From Pseudomonadales bacterium (GTDB taxonomy: Bacteria > Pseudomonadota > Gammaproteobacteria > Pseudomonadales > Halieaceae): 64,000 nucleotides of DNA. The translations under genes and the position numbers were made by a program. The notes below the pieces were generated by a model that searched no databases, was not told the origin of the DNA, and worked only from the letters and a program-made list of their open reading frames with translations. How positions within the stretch are numbered: the first letter of the stretch is position 1; each line of letters starts with the position of its first letter. Location: positions 124,001-188,000 of the forward strand of contig JACKNO010000001.1 in the NCBI GenBank assembly GCA_024234815.1, written 5' to 3'. This document shows, one piece after another, positions 7,747-15,681 of this stretch.

Positions 7747-7977
7747 CTATGCAAGTAACGGCTTTATCTCATCCGGCCCGGGAATCTTGCCTTCAACGAC
7801 TACCTCGCCATTCACCGCCAGCGCGGGCGTGTGCATAACGCCGGCATCGATAATGCCGTTCACATCCGTGACCTTCTCGACCTCATAGTCCAGCCCCAGC
7901 GCCTGGGCCGCGGCCTCGGCGTTGGCTGTGAGTTTCTGGCACTTGGCGCAACCGCTTCCATAAATCGTCAGTTTCAT
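7747..7977 (-). CDS. Thioredoxin-fold redox protein (glutaredoxin-like, CxxC)
   Basis: A 76-residue minimal thioredoxin fold. The redox motif CAKC lies at residues 9-12 (YGSGCAKCQKL), and MHTPALAVNG carries the cis-proline, followed by a short C-terminal helix (GPDEIKPLL). It belongs to the thioredoxin_3 / TM0996-MTH895 group. It is the last gene of the arsenic operon, 22 bases after the permease. These small proteins commonly accompany YraQ/ArsP-type permeases. A role in reducing arsenic species or the permease cysteines is inferred from context. Confidence 0.85.
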   Translation of the reverse strand: MKLTIYGSGCAKCQKLTANAEAAAQALGLDYEVEKVTDVNGIIDAGVMHTPALAVNGEVVVEGKIPGPDEIKPLLA

Positions 7978-7999
7978 AATGATCTCCGTTTAAACAGGT

Positions 8000-9316
8000 T
8001 TAGAAATAGTTTCCGTAAACAAAGCCCGTGATGGTCGACATCACCACCACCAGCGAACAATAGACTACCGTTTTCTGATTACCGAGGATGGTGCGTATCA
8101 CCAGCATATTGGGCAACGACAAAGCGGGCCCCGCGAGCAACAAAGCCAGTGCCGGTCCCTTGCCCATCCCCGAACCCATCAGGCCCTCGACAATCGGTAC
8201 TTCGGTCAGGGTTGAGAAATACATAAAGGCGCCGACGACCGATGCCAGTAAAGTGGACGGCAGTGAATTGTCGCCAACGGCGGCACCAACCCAGCCTGAG
8301 GGGATCAGCCCCTCATAGCCCGGACGCCCCAGCAGAAAACCGGCGACAAAGACCCCGGCCAATAACAGGGGCATGATTTGCCGGGTGAAATCCCAGGTCT
8401 GTACGGCCCACTCCCGGTCCTGCTCGCGCAGGGCAGACAGTAAAACAAGCCCCAGACATCCCACAATAAAAGCCAGTTGCGGCGTGCCAGGCGCCGCCAG
8501 GACGCAGGCCAACACCAGGCCACCCAGAATCAGCAGATGGCGGACACTCCACTGCCAGCGGTAAACCAATAGCGCGCCCAGCAATATGGCGAGCAAGGCC
8601 GTGACCTGCCATTTCCAGGCATAGATCAGCATCCAGCTGGCACTGTCGGCGGCGGCCCAGTTGGCGAACACCAGGACACCTATCATCAAACTGAAAAAAG
8701 CCGCCACCGTAGCCAGCGACTTGTCCTGCTCACCAGCCTCAAAGCCCCGCGCAGAGGTCGCCCTGGCCAGTTCCTCTTTACGGTAAATCAGCTGCATGAT
8801 GGCGCCGATCACAACCGCGAAGACGATAGCCCCCGCGGCTCTGGCAATACCCATTTCCGCCCCAAGCACTTTGCCGGTAACCACAATCGCCATGATATTG
8901 ATGGCCGGCCCGGAATACAGAAAGGCAATGGCCGCGCCCAGGCCCGCGCCGCGCTTATAGATACCCCCGAAAAGGGGAAGCACCGTGCAGGAACAGACAG
9001 CCAGGAGAGTGCCCGATACCGAGGCGACACCCAGGGCTATCGGTTTCGATGCCTCCGGGCCCAGGTAGCGCAACACGGAGCCCTCGGAGATATAGACTGC
9101 CATTGCACCGGCTATGATAAAGGCGGGCAGCAGGCAGAGAATAACGTGTTCCTGGGCGTACCAATGAGTCAGGCGAATGCCTTCCAGGACGGCGTTGTCA
9201 AACCGCGTATTGCCCGCGGGCAGGAAGTAGATGACCAGAAAAATAGCCACCATCAGCAACATGATGCGACCCTGCTGCGGGTTTTCCTGATACAGACTGG
9301 AAAGCTTTGCGTACAT
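8000..9316 (-). CDS. YraQ/DUF318 (ArsP-like) permease
   Basis: A 438-residue polytopic membrane protein. It has the hallmark SGTLLAVCSCTVLPLFGGIYKRGAGLG and FLYSGPAINIMAIVVTGKVLG segments (about residues 98-150), and a repeated half with LLLAGPALSLPNMLVI near the C-terminus. About ten to twelve helices are visible. ArsP members of this family export trivalent organoarsenicals through cysteine ligands. The CSC motif and the place in an ars operon suggest an arsenic substrate here, which is inference because other YraQ members have no known substrate. It lies between arsJ and the thioredoxin-like gene. Confidence 0.85.
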   Translation of the reverse strand: MYAKLSSLYQENPQQGRIMLLMVAIFLVIYFLPAGNTRFDNAVLEGIRLTHWYAQEHVILCLLPAFIIAGAMAVYISEGSVLRYLGPEASKPIALGVASVSGTLLAVCSCTVLPLFGGIYKRGAGLGAAIAFLYSGPAINIMAIVVTGKVLGAEMGIARAAGAIVFAVVIGAIMQLIYRKEELARATSARGFEAGEQDKSLATVAAFFSLMIGVLVFANWAAADSASWMLIYAWKWQVTALLAILLGALLVYRWQWSVRHLLILGGLVLACVLAAPGTPQLAFIVGCLGLVLLSALREQDREWAVQTWDFTRQIMPLLLAGVFVAGFLLGRPGYEGLIPSGWVGAAVGDNSLPSTLLASVVGAFMYFSTLTEVPIVEGLMGSGMGKGPALALLLAGPALSLPNMLVIRTILGNQKTVVYCSLVVVMSTITGFVYGNYF

Positions 9317-9366
9317 GATCTTCTCCCTTACCTTCCGTTAGCCGGGCGCGGCTGCTCGCTCGCCGG

Positions 9367-10608
9367 TTACTCGCTGACACGCTTCTCTTCGTGAACACTC
9401 TTGTATCGCGGTAACAGCAACGCCACCGCCGCCGAGATCGCTATGAATACGCTGGATATCCATAAACAGGCCGCAAGACCCCACACTTGAAACACCCAGC
9501 CGGACAACACGGTTCCCAGCAACCGCCCCATGGCGTTGGCCATGTAGTAAAAGCCCACGTCCAGGGAGACGCCCATTTCATCGGCGTAGCTGACTATGAG
9601 GTAACTGTGCAGGGCGGAATTCACGGCGAACAGCACCCCGAACACCAATAGACCCAGCAGCAAGCTGCCGGGCAGCCACGCCTGCTGGTTCATCGCAATG
9701 GCTATGCATGCCGGCACCAGCGCCAGTACCACCGCCCAGCGAAATGCGTGCCGACCATCCGGCGCGCCGCCACCGCCAGCTCCGGTTATGGTCGGCGCCA
9801 AAGACTGCACAATGCCGTAACCGATGACCCAACTGGCCAAAAATGCGCCCACGGCCCAATTGTCCCAGCCCAACGTGGCGGACAGGTAGACCGGCAATGC
9901 CACCACAAACCAGACGTCCCGGGCGGCAAACAGGAAGAGTCGCGCCGCGGACAGGAGATTGACGGCCCTGCTCTTGGAAAACAGGTGACTGAACTTCGGT
10001 TTGGCGGAGGACTTTCCCAGGTCCTTGGTCAGGGTGAGAATGCTGAACAGCCACACCACAGCCAGTGTGGCAGCCATGGCGGCAATTGCGCCCCGAAAAC
10101 CCCAGGCGGCAAGGAGCACTCCACCAAGAAAGAAACCCACCCCCTTCAGCGCGTTCTTTGAGCCGGTGAGGATCGCTACCCACTTATACAGCCGACCGGT
10201 CGATTCGCGGGGAACCAATAGCCGGATGGCGCTCTTCGCGCTCATCTTGTTCAGGTCTTTGGCGATGCCGGACAGGGCCTGCGCTGCCATCACCCACGCC
10301 ACGGCCAGATAGCTGTCCGGAACCAGCAGCATAGACAGGGCGACCACCTGCATTGCCAGGCCCGCATTCATGGTCGCATTCAGGCCGACACGCGCGCCCA
10401 GCCAGCCGCCCACAAGATTGGTGACGACACCGAAAATCTCGTAGAACAGGAACAGCATGGCGACTTCCAGCGGGCTGTAACCCAGCCGGTGAAAGTGCAA
10501 GACCACCAGCATGCGCAGCGCGCCGTCTGTCAGGGTAAACGCCCAGTAGTTTCCTGTAACCAGCAGGTACTGGCGAACATCGGCTGGGATACCAGAGAGG
10601 CTGGGCAT
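9367..10608 (-). CDS. arsJ: ArsJ, organoarsenical (1-arseno-3-phosphoglycerate) exporter
   Basis: A 413-residue major-facilitator protein with about twelve hydrophobic helices. It has typical ArsJ segments: N-terminal VTGNYWAFTLTDGALRMLVV, then HFHRLGYSPLEVAMLFLFYE and GYGIVQSLAP. ArsJ expels 1-arseno-3-phosphoglycerate made by the partner GAPDH, giving arsenate resistance. The gene directly follows that GAPDH gene (6 bases), the diagnostic pairing. It is intact and GC-rich like the core. Assignment is firm on family plus neighbour. Confidence 0.92.
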   Translation of the reverse strand: MPSLSGIPADVRQYLLVTGNYWAFTLTDGALRMLVVLHFHRLGYSPLEVAMLFLFYEIFGVVTNLVGGWLGARVGLNATMNAGLAMQVVALSMLLVPDSYLAVAWVMAAQALSGIAKDLNKMSAKSAIRLLVPRESTGRLYKWVAILTGSKNALKGVGFFLGGVLLAAWGFRGAIAAMAATLAVVWLFSILTLTKDLGKSSAKPKFSHLFSKSRAVNLLSAARLFLFAARDVWFVVALPVYLSATLGWDNWAVGAFLASWVIGYGIVQSLAPTITGAGGGGAPDGRHAFRWAVVLALVPACIAIAMNQQAWLPGSLLLGLLVFGVLFAVNSALHSYLIVSYADEMGVSLDVGFYYMANAMGRLLGTVLSGWVFQVWGLAACLWISSVFIAISAAVALLLPRYKSVHEEKRVSE

Positions 10609-10614
10609 GCTTTA

Positions 10615-11622
10615 TCAGCGGTCCGGCCCGGCTACCAGGTTCATCAGCTCTGCCGTGCGATTCGCATATCCCCACTCGTTGTCGTACCACAGATAGAGTT
10701 TGACCTGGGTGTCATTGATTACCATGGTGGAGAGCGCATCGACGATACTGGAGCGCGGGTCGGTCTTGTAATCGATGGAAACCAGGGGTTTCTCCTCGTA
10801 GCCGAGTATCCCCTTGAGGCCGGACTCCGAAGCCTGCCTGAGTAGATTATTCACCTCCTCAACGCTGGTTTTGCGATCGACTTCGAAAACGCAATCAGTC
10901 AACGAAGCATTGGCCAGGGGGATACGAATGGCATGCCCATTCAGCTTGCCCCGCAACTCCGGGAAGATATGGGTTATCGCCGTGGCTGACCCCGTCGTTG
11001 TCGGGATCAGACTCATGCCGCAGGCCCGGGCCCGCCGCAGGTCCTTGTGGGGGGCGTCGAGAATCGTCTGGGTATTGGTAATATTGTGAATGGTGGTCAT
11101 CGAGCCGTGTTTTATGCCAAGGCTCTCGTGTATCACTTTCACCACTGGAGCCAGGCAATTGGTGGTGCAGGAGGCGGCGCTGACGATTCGGTGAACGGCG
11201 GGGTCGTAGAGGTGATGATTCACCCCCATGACAACATCCAGTACGCCCTCTTCCTTTACCGGGGCCGTCACGACTACTCGCTTTACACCCTGCGCGAGAT
11301 AGTCTTGCAACACGGCCTGCTTCTTGAATTTTCCCGACGCCTCTATCACGACATCACAGCCCGACCAGTCCGTATCGCCGATGGCTGCATTGGTCGTGCA
11401 GGCAATCCGACGGCCATCGATCAGCATCTCCCTGCCTTCGCTCACCGCGTCGCGGACCCATCTGCCGTGGACAGAATCAAAAGTAAGCAAGTGCGCGAGC
11501 GTCGCTGCATCACCCGCAGGATCATTAATCTGCACAAACTCTATATCGCCATTCCCCCAGGCGGCCCGCAGAATCAGGCGCCCCATGCGACCAAATCCGT
11601 TAATTCCTACTCTTACTGTCAC
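10615..11622 (-). CDS. Glyceraldehyde-3-phosphate dehydrogenase of the arsenate pathway
   Basis: A 335-residue class I GAPDH. The NAD-binding site is at the N-terminus ([19 protein letters not shown]) and the catalytic cysteine is in [16 protein letters not shown] at about residue 150. The conserved end is [15 protein letters not shown]. It starts with GTG overlapping the acr3 stop by four bases (GTGA), so it is translationally coupled. In ars operons this isozyme uses arsenate in place of phosphate, making unstable 1-arseno-3-phosphoglycerate for ArsJ to export. A housekeeping glycolytic role alone is unlikely given the operon. Confidence 0.92.
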   Translation of the reverse strand: MTVRVGINGFGRMGRLILRAAWGNGDIEFVQINDPAGDAATLAHLLTFDSVHGRWVRDAVSEGREMLIDGRRIACTTNAAIGDTDWSGCDVVIEASGKFKKQAVLQDYLAQGVKRVVVTAPVKEEGVLDVVMGVNHHLYDPAVHRIVSAASCTTNCLAPVVKVIHESLGIKHGSMTTIHNITNTQTILDAPHKDLRRARACGMSLIPTTTGSATAITHIFPELRGKLNGHAIRIPLANASLTDCVFEVDRKTSVEEVNNLLRQASESGLKGILGYEEKPLVSIDYKTDPRSSIVDALSTMVINDTQVKLYLWYDNEWGYANRTAELMNLVAGPDR

Positions 11623-12665
11623 GCTACGCTCCTTCCGGTGTTACTTGACGCGGGAAACCATTGCCTGGTGCGATTGGCTATGGCGACCAGTGACAGCATG
11701 ACCGGCACCTCCACCAGTACACCAACGACGGTAGCCAGAGCGGCGCCTGAGTGCAGGCCAAACAGGGATATCGCCACGGCAACGGCCAATTCAAAGAAGT
11801 TGGAGGTGGCAATCATGCAGGCGGGGGCCGCAATATTGTGGGGTAGCTGCATCGCTTTGGCGGCGCCGTAGGCGATGACAAAAATGCCATAGGTTTGCAG
11901 CAATAGCGGCACGGCGATTAACAGGATCGTCTGGGGCTGGGCGATGATCGTCTCCGCCTGGAAGCCGAACAACAGCACCACGGTGGCCAGCAGACCTATC
12001 ACCGACCACGGCTTGAGTTTGTGCACGAAGGATTCCACTGCAGGCCCCCCGCTCCCCTTTTCCAGCCTGTGCCGCGTATATGCTCCGGCCAGCAGGGGTA
12101 GCACGACATAGAGCACGACTGACAGCAGCAGCGTTTCCCAGGGCACCTGGATATCGCTGACACCAAGCAGGAACGCCGCCAGGGGGGCAAACGCAAACAC
12201 CATGATTATGTCGTTGACCGACACCTGTACCAGGGTGTAATTCGGGTCGCCATCGGTCAGCTGGCTCCACACAAAGACCATCGCGGTACATGGCGCGACG
12301 CCCAGAAGTATCATACCGGCAATGTATTCAGTGGCGGTCTGGGGATCCACCCAGTCTGCAAATATCACCCGAAAGAACAGCCACCCCAGTGCCGCCATGG
12401 TGAACGGCTTTATCAACCAGTTGACGACCAGGGTCAGGACCAGACCCCGGGGCTTTTTGCCCACATCCTTGATGGCGCTGAAGTCGATCTGCACCATCAT
12501 CGGGTAGATCATGATCCAGATGAACAGCGCCACGATCAGGTTGACGTGGGCATACTCCAGGCGCGCGACCAATTCAAATACCGCCGGTGCGACATTGCCC
12601 AGCAGCACTCCCGCCAGGATACAAAGCCCGACCCACAGGGTCAGGTAGCGTTCAAAAATTCCCAT
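11619..12665 (-). CDS. acr3: ACR3-family arsenite efflux permease
   Basis: A 348-residue protein with about ten helices. It carries the ACR3 signature [19 protein letters not shown] (about residues 117-135) with the conserved cysteine that binds As(III), and a second-half motif [22 protein letters not shown]. It exports arsenite using the proton motive force. It is the first structural gene after arsR (9-base gap) and overlaps the GAPDH start. Length and motifs are normal for the bacterial ACR3 group. Confidence 0.93.
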   Translation of the reverse strand: MGIFERYLTLWVGLCILAGVLLGNVAPAVFELVARLEYAHVNLIVALFIWIMIYPMMVQIDFSAIKDVGKKPRGLVLTLVVNWLIKPFTMAALGWLFFRVIFADWVDPQTATEYIAGMILLGVAPCTAMVFVWSQLTDGDPNYTLVQVSVNDIIMVFAFAPLAAFLLGVSDIQVPWETLLLSVVLYVVLPLLAGAYTRHRLEKGSGGPAVESFVHKLKPWSVIGLLATVVLLFGFQAETIIAQPQTILLIAVPLLLQTYGIFVIAYGAAKAMQLPHNIAAPACMIATSNFFELAVAVAISLFGLHSGAALATVVGVLVEVPVMLSLVAIANRTRQWFPASSNTGRSVA

Positions 12666-12674
12666 CGACTGATC

Positions 12675-13019
12675 TCAACAACAGGCCATGGCGCGGGCGG
12701 GGCGATCCCCCATCCGGCCCAGCCGTTTCAGGTTATCCGCCAGAAAAGCCTGATTGCTCTCCAGCGTCTCTGCCAATACGGTTTTCGCCCAGTCCGGTAG
12801 CTCGGGACTGACCCGATAGAACACCCACTGCCCCTGGCGCCGATCCACCAACAGCCCACATTGACGCAACTGCGCCAGGTGACGCGATACCTTGGGCTGT
12901 ATTTCATCGATAGCCTCGGTCAGCTCACAGACGCACAGTTCCTGCTCGTGTTCAATCAGCATCAGACAGCGCAGACGGGTCTCGTCGGCCAGGCACTTGT
13001 AAAACTGGACTGGATTCAT
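12675..13019 (-). CDS. arsR: ArsR-type arsenic-responsive repressor
   Basis: A 114-residue winged helix-turn-helix protein of the SmtB/ArsR family. The metal-binding motif ELCVCEL (cysteines at about residues 29 and 31) lies at the start of the recognition region. The DNA-reading helix is IQPKVSRHLAQLRQCGLL, followed by the wing VDRRQGQWVFYRV. A terminal CC pair (MACC) may add metal ligands. As first gene it represses the whole ars operon until As(III) binds. A sigma-70 promoter with an AT-rich dyad lies just upstream. ATG at 13019 begins directly at MNPVQFYKCLADETRLR. Confidence 0.94.
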   Translation of the reverse strand: MNPVQFYKCLADETRLRCLMLIEHEQELCVCELTEAIDEIQPKVSRHLAQLRQCGLLVDRRQGQWVFYRVSPELPDWAKTVLAETLESNQAFLADNLKRLGRMGDRPARAMACC

Positions 13020-13047
13020 ATATGGCCCCTACGGTTACCGTGGTTAC

Positions 13048-13075
13048 AATATATGAAATATTATATATATGTCAA
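13048..13075 (-). promoter_or_regulatory. Promoter and probable ArsR operator of the ars operon
   Basis: On the minus strand, a consensus -35 TTGACA (13070-13075) is followed after 16 bases by -10 TATATT (13048-13053). The spacer is an AT-rich partial dyad (ATATATAATATTTCATATAT), the type of sequence ArsR proteins cover. Transcription would start about 20 bases before the arsR ATG. Confidence 0.75.
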
Positions 13076-13187
13076 AACGAATATGGTGAAGTTCTGCCAG
13101 TTTGAGCTGATCGCAAACAGCCGGTGGCGGCTGAGAGATACGCCATCCAAGCCGCCGAATATCAACGCACTATCGCGCCCTGAACAG

Positions 13188-13271
13188 TGTCAGGTTTTTT
13201 TACTAATCTGGCCAGTTAGCGGCCTCAACTCGCCGTAAGCCGCGCAATTGCAGTGTTGGCACGCTATTTGC
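13188..13271 (+). promoter_or_regulatory. Sigma-54 promoter and upstream motif of a PEP-CTERM gene
   Basis: The core TTGGCACGCTATTTGCTT has GG at 13258-13259 and GC at 13270-13271, ten bases apart, as in -24/-12 sigma-54 promoters. Seventy bases before GG lies TGTCAG (13188-13193) followed by T-rich sequence and TTACTAA, related to motifs before the other three PEP-CTERM genes. The start codon is 43 bases after GC, with an AGAGGAAAT ribosome site. Confidence 0.75.
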
Positions 13272-13313
13272 TTCACTCAGAGCACTCACACTAATCTCCA
13301 GAGGAAATATAAA

Positions 13314-13937
13314 ATGCGTTCTATCAAATTCATCGCGGCGGGGCTGCTGCTTAGCGTATTTTCAGCCGCCAGTATCGCAACGCCTGTAATCACTTTTGAC
13401 GAAGCTAGTGGTACTAGCGGCACTAACAGCAATCAGAGTGTTGGTTGGCAGTTTGATGTGCTTTCACCCATCAGCGTTACGGGTTTGGGCTGGTATGATC
13501 AAGGCCAGGACGGATTGGGTGTTGCCCACGAAGTAGGTATCTGGGACTCGGCAGGGGTTCTGCTGGCGTCTGCCATTGTCCCGGCTGGAACCACGGGGAC
13601 ACTGGATGGTGTTTACAGAAAAGTATTAATTTCCACCCTGAATCTCGGAGTCGGAACCGGGTATATTGTTGGAGGATTAAATTCCTCTAATTCGGGTGAC
13701 CGGCTCGCGACAAACGTCACTCAAGTCGTCGATAGTTCCATTCGTTATATCGACGCTACCTTCTCAGGGGTAAATGGCATTTTTGAGAGGCCAACCAATT
13801 TTTCAACGGCGACCACCGGTTTTTACGGACCCATGTTCTTTATCGAAGACACAGCATCCGTCCCCGCACCGGCCACCCTCGCCCTGTTCGGTCTCGGACT
13901 AACCGGCCTTGGATGGTCACGGCGCAAGAAGGCGTAA
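13314..13937 (+). CDS. PEP-CTERM exported protein
   Basis: A 207-residue secreted protein. It has a Sec signal (about residues 1-23, MRSIKFIAAGLLLSVFSAAS), a beta-rich body with DUF4082-like features (TFDEASGTSGTNSNQSVGWQF, GLGWYDQGQDGL, HEVGIWDSAGVLLAS), and a C-terminal sorting signal: VPAPATLALFGLGLTGLG then WSRRKKA. The tail would be cleaved and processed by an exosortase (EpsH/XrtA type), which is not in this window. The ATG at 13314 is preferred over the longer frame because of the upstream AGAGGAAAT and the signal peptide. A strong terminator follows. Confidence 0.88.
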   Translation: MRSIKFIAAGLLLSVFSAASIATPVITFDEASGTSGTNSNQSVGWQFDVLSPISVTGLGWYDQGQDGLGVAHEVGIWDSAGVLLASAIVPAGTTGTLDGVYRKVLISTLNLGVGTGYIVGGLNSSNSGDRLATNVTQVVDSSIRYIDATFSGVNGIFERPTNFSTATTGFYGPMFFIEDTASVPAPATLALFGLGLTGLGWSRRKKA

Positions 13938-13955
13938 AGGGAACTCCTGATATTG

Positions 13956-13979
13956 AAGCCCACTTCGGTGGGCTTTTTA
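13956..13979 (+). terminator. Rho-independent terminator
   Basis: A perfect 8-bp stem AAGCCCAC/GTGGGCTT with a TTCG tetraloop, followed by a T run, 18 bases after the PEP-CTERM stop codon. Confidence 0.9.
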
Positions 13980-14119
13980 TTGCCCGCGATTCGGGCGCGC
14001 CAACCCCTCCCCGCCGTCTGCGATACTGATTACTAAACAGTGTGGCCGCCATGTCGGATATCCATACTCCTCGCTAGCCTTCCGCCGATCCTATCGACAC
14101 AGAACGGTCACCTATCAAG

Positions 14120-14204
14120 TGTCAGTTTCCTTTACAAACTCGTCTCTGGTCGCCAGGAGCAACCGCTGGAGGCGGCGTGCACACTGGGTTGGCATGTAGT
14201 TTGC
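14120..14204 (+). promoter_or_regulatory. Sigma-54 promoter and upstream motif of a CHRD/PEP-CTERM gene
   Basis: The core TTGGCATGTAGTTTGCTG has GG at 14191-14192 and GC at 14203-14204, with ten bases between. The upstream motif TGTCAGTTTCCTTTACAAAC starts at 14120, 71 bases before GG, almost the same distance as for the previous gene (70). The start codon lies 40 bases downstream of GC. Confidence 0.78.
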
Positions 14205-14243
14205 TGTACCAACTTACCAGTTTAAAACATCGAGGATAATCGT

Positions 14244-14756
14244 ATGCCCAAGCACCTGGTTTCCCTGGCTGCTGTTTTCCTGCTTGTGGGAACAGCTAAC
14301 ATTTGTCAGGCAGGCTTGATCCCCTGGACGGCAAGCATCAATGAGACTCAGGAGGTACCGGCCAGCGGCTCAACTGCAACTGGCTTCGCAACGGGAACCC
14401 TCGATGATATTTCAGGCTTACTCTCATGGGACATTTCTTTCACCGGCTTGACTGGCCCTGCGACCGCAATGCACTTTCACGGGCCAGCCACTGTCGGTGT
14501 AAACGCGGGTGTTCAAGTGAATATCGGAGCTATCAGCGGTCTATTCAGCCCAAGCATCGGTTCGACTTTAATAGACGTCGCGCAGGCCGCGCAGCTCCTG
14601 GCGGGGAACTGGTACATCAATATTCATACAGCAATCTATCCCGGTGGGGAAATCCGCGGCCAGGTCGTCCCCGGCCGGATTCCCATCCCTGCCACCCTCA
14701 CCCTGTTCGGCATTGGACTTGCTGGTCTGGGATGGTCACGCCGCAAGAGAGCTTAA
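14244..14756 (+). CDS. CHRD-domain PEP-CTERM exported protein
   Basis: A 170-residue protein. It has a Sec signal (about residues 1-23, ending ANICQA), then a single CHRD domain with its usual features: ETQEVPASGSTATGFATGTL, LTGPATAMHFHGPA, and a C-terminal WYINIHTAIYPGGEIRGQV. The sorting tail PIPATLTLFGIGLAGLGWSR ends in RKRA. CHRD domains occur in chordin and many bacterial exported proteins; the function is unclear, possibly matrix or surface binding. Exosortase processing is inferred from the tail. The gene has its own sigma-54-type promoter. Confidence 0.9.
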   Translation: MPKHLVSLAAVFLLVGTANICQAGLIPWTASINETQEVPASGSTATGFATGTLDDISGLLSWDISFTGLTGPATAMHFHGPATVGVNAGVQVNIGAISGLFSPSIGSTLIDVAQAAQLLAGNWYINIHTAIYPGGEIRGQVVPGRIPIPATLTLFGIGLAGLGWSRRKRA

Positions 14757-14931
14757 ACAGAACGCTTGTTACACCTCCCCGTAACGCCGTGCCTATTATG
14801 GCCTGCGCTTTGAGACAGCTGATGGCCGTAGCTGGCACTTGGGCGCTACCCTGACATCAGGCGCAAAGCGTCTGTAGGCATCCGCTAACGGGTCGATAGC
14901 GGACGTGGGCTGCTTCATTGCCTGTGAACTG

Positions 14932-15579
14932 CTATCCCTGGTAGCCAAGCGCTGCCTGGAACCCCTTTTCCATGATGGTCCTGATAAGACCCTGTACCGC
15001 CTCCGTGTCATTGATGTGCGGAAACGCACCTTCGGGGGCGGGCAATTCCAGAAATCGGCAGAGAGGCTGCCACCCGTCCGCTACCTCAAAAACCAGCAGC
15101 CGTTTCGGGTCTATGTTTGCCCTGACTTCGGCAATATGTTCATTGAATCGCCGGACAAGGTGATCATGATCGTGCATCCGACCATCGAAGTAGTCGTTGA
15201 TCGTTGCCTTCATGTATGCACCCGCCTCGGTGCCGGGCAGGAACTCTATCCATTCTTTGGAAAAGATCGTGCCCTGAACTGAGGCAAACCACTTTTCGGG
15301 GTCTCGCACGGTAAGCACAACTTTGGCGTCGGGATAGTGCCTGGCCAGTGCCGCATAGCTGGTGCTGGCAGGAAAGTCGACTGTTGCCGTAAAGCCCTCA
15401 AATATCGTATCCCAGTCAGGTGCGCCGCTTCCAACCTGCTCCCAGAGCTTCCAGTGCCCGGGCCCTTTCGGGAAGCACTCCGCCATGTGATAGCAGGGGT
15501 AACCCAGTTGCTCCAGTGCCGCTTTCAGTGACAGAGTACCGGTACGACCGAAGCCCGCGCCGATGATTTTCAATGCCAT
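14932..15579 (-). CDS. Sulfotransferase family protein
   Basis: A 215-residue cytosolic enzyme of the small sulfotransferase family. The PAPS 5'-phosphosulfate loop is at the N-terminus (IIGAGFGRTGTLSLKAALEQ), a 3'-phosphate-type region is at AKVVLTVRDPEKWFASV (about residues 85-101), and the fold ends in LLVFEVADGWQPLCRFLELP. The acceptor is unknown. It is monocistronic, with low-information sequence on both sides and an insertion sequence 100 bases upstream. Confidence 0.85.
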   Translation of the reverse strand: MALKIIGAGFGRTGTLSLKAALEQLGYPCYHMAECFPKGPGHWKLWEQVGSGAPDWDTIFEGFTATVDFPASTSYAALARHYPDAKVVLTVRDPEKWFASVQGTIFSKEWIEFLPGTEAGAYMKATINDYFDGRMHDHDHLVRRFNEHIAEVRANIDPKRLLVFEVADGWQPLCRFLELPAPEGAFPHINDTEAVQGLIRTIMEKGFQAALGYQG

Positions 15580-15681
15580 CCCACTCTCCTGTAAACAATC
15601 AATTCATCGCAGAGTATAGTGTTTGTACCGCCACTCCCGTAAACCAGGTTATTGGAAATCACGGAAGGCCCTATAACGAAC

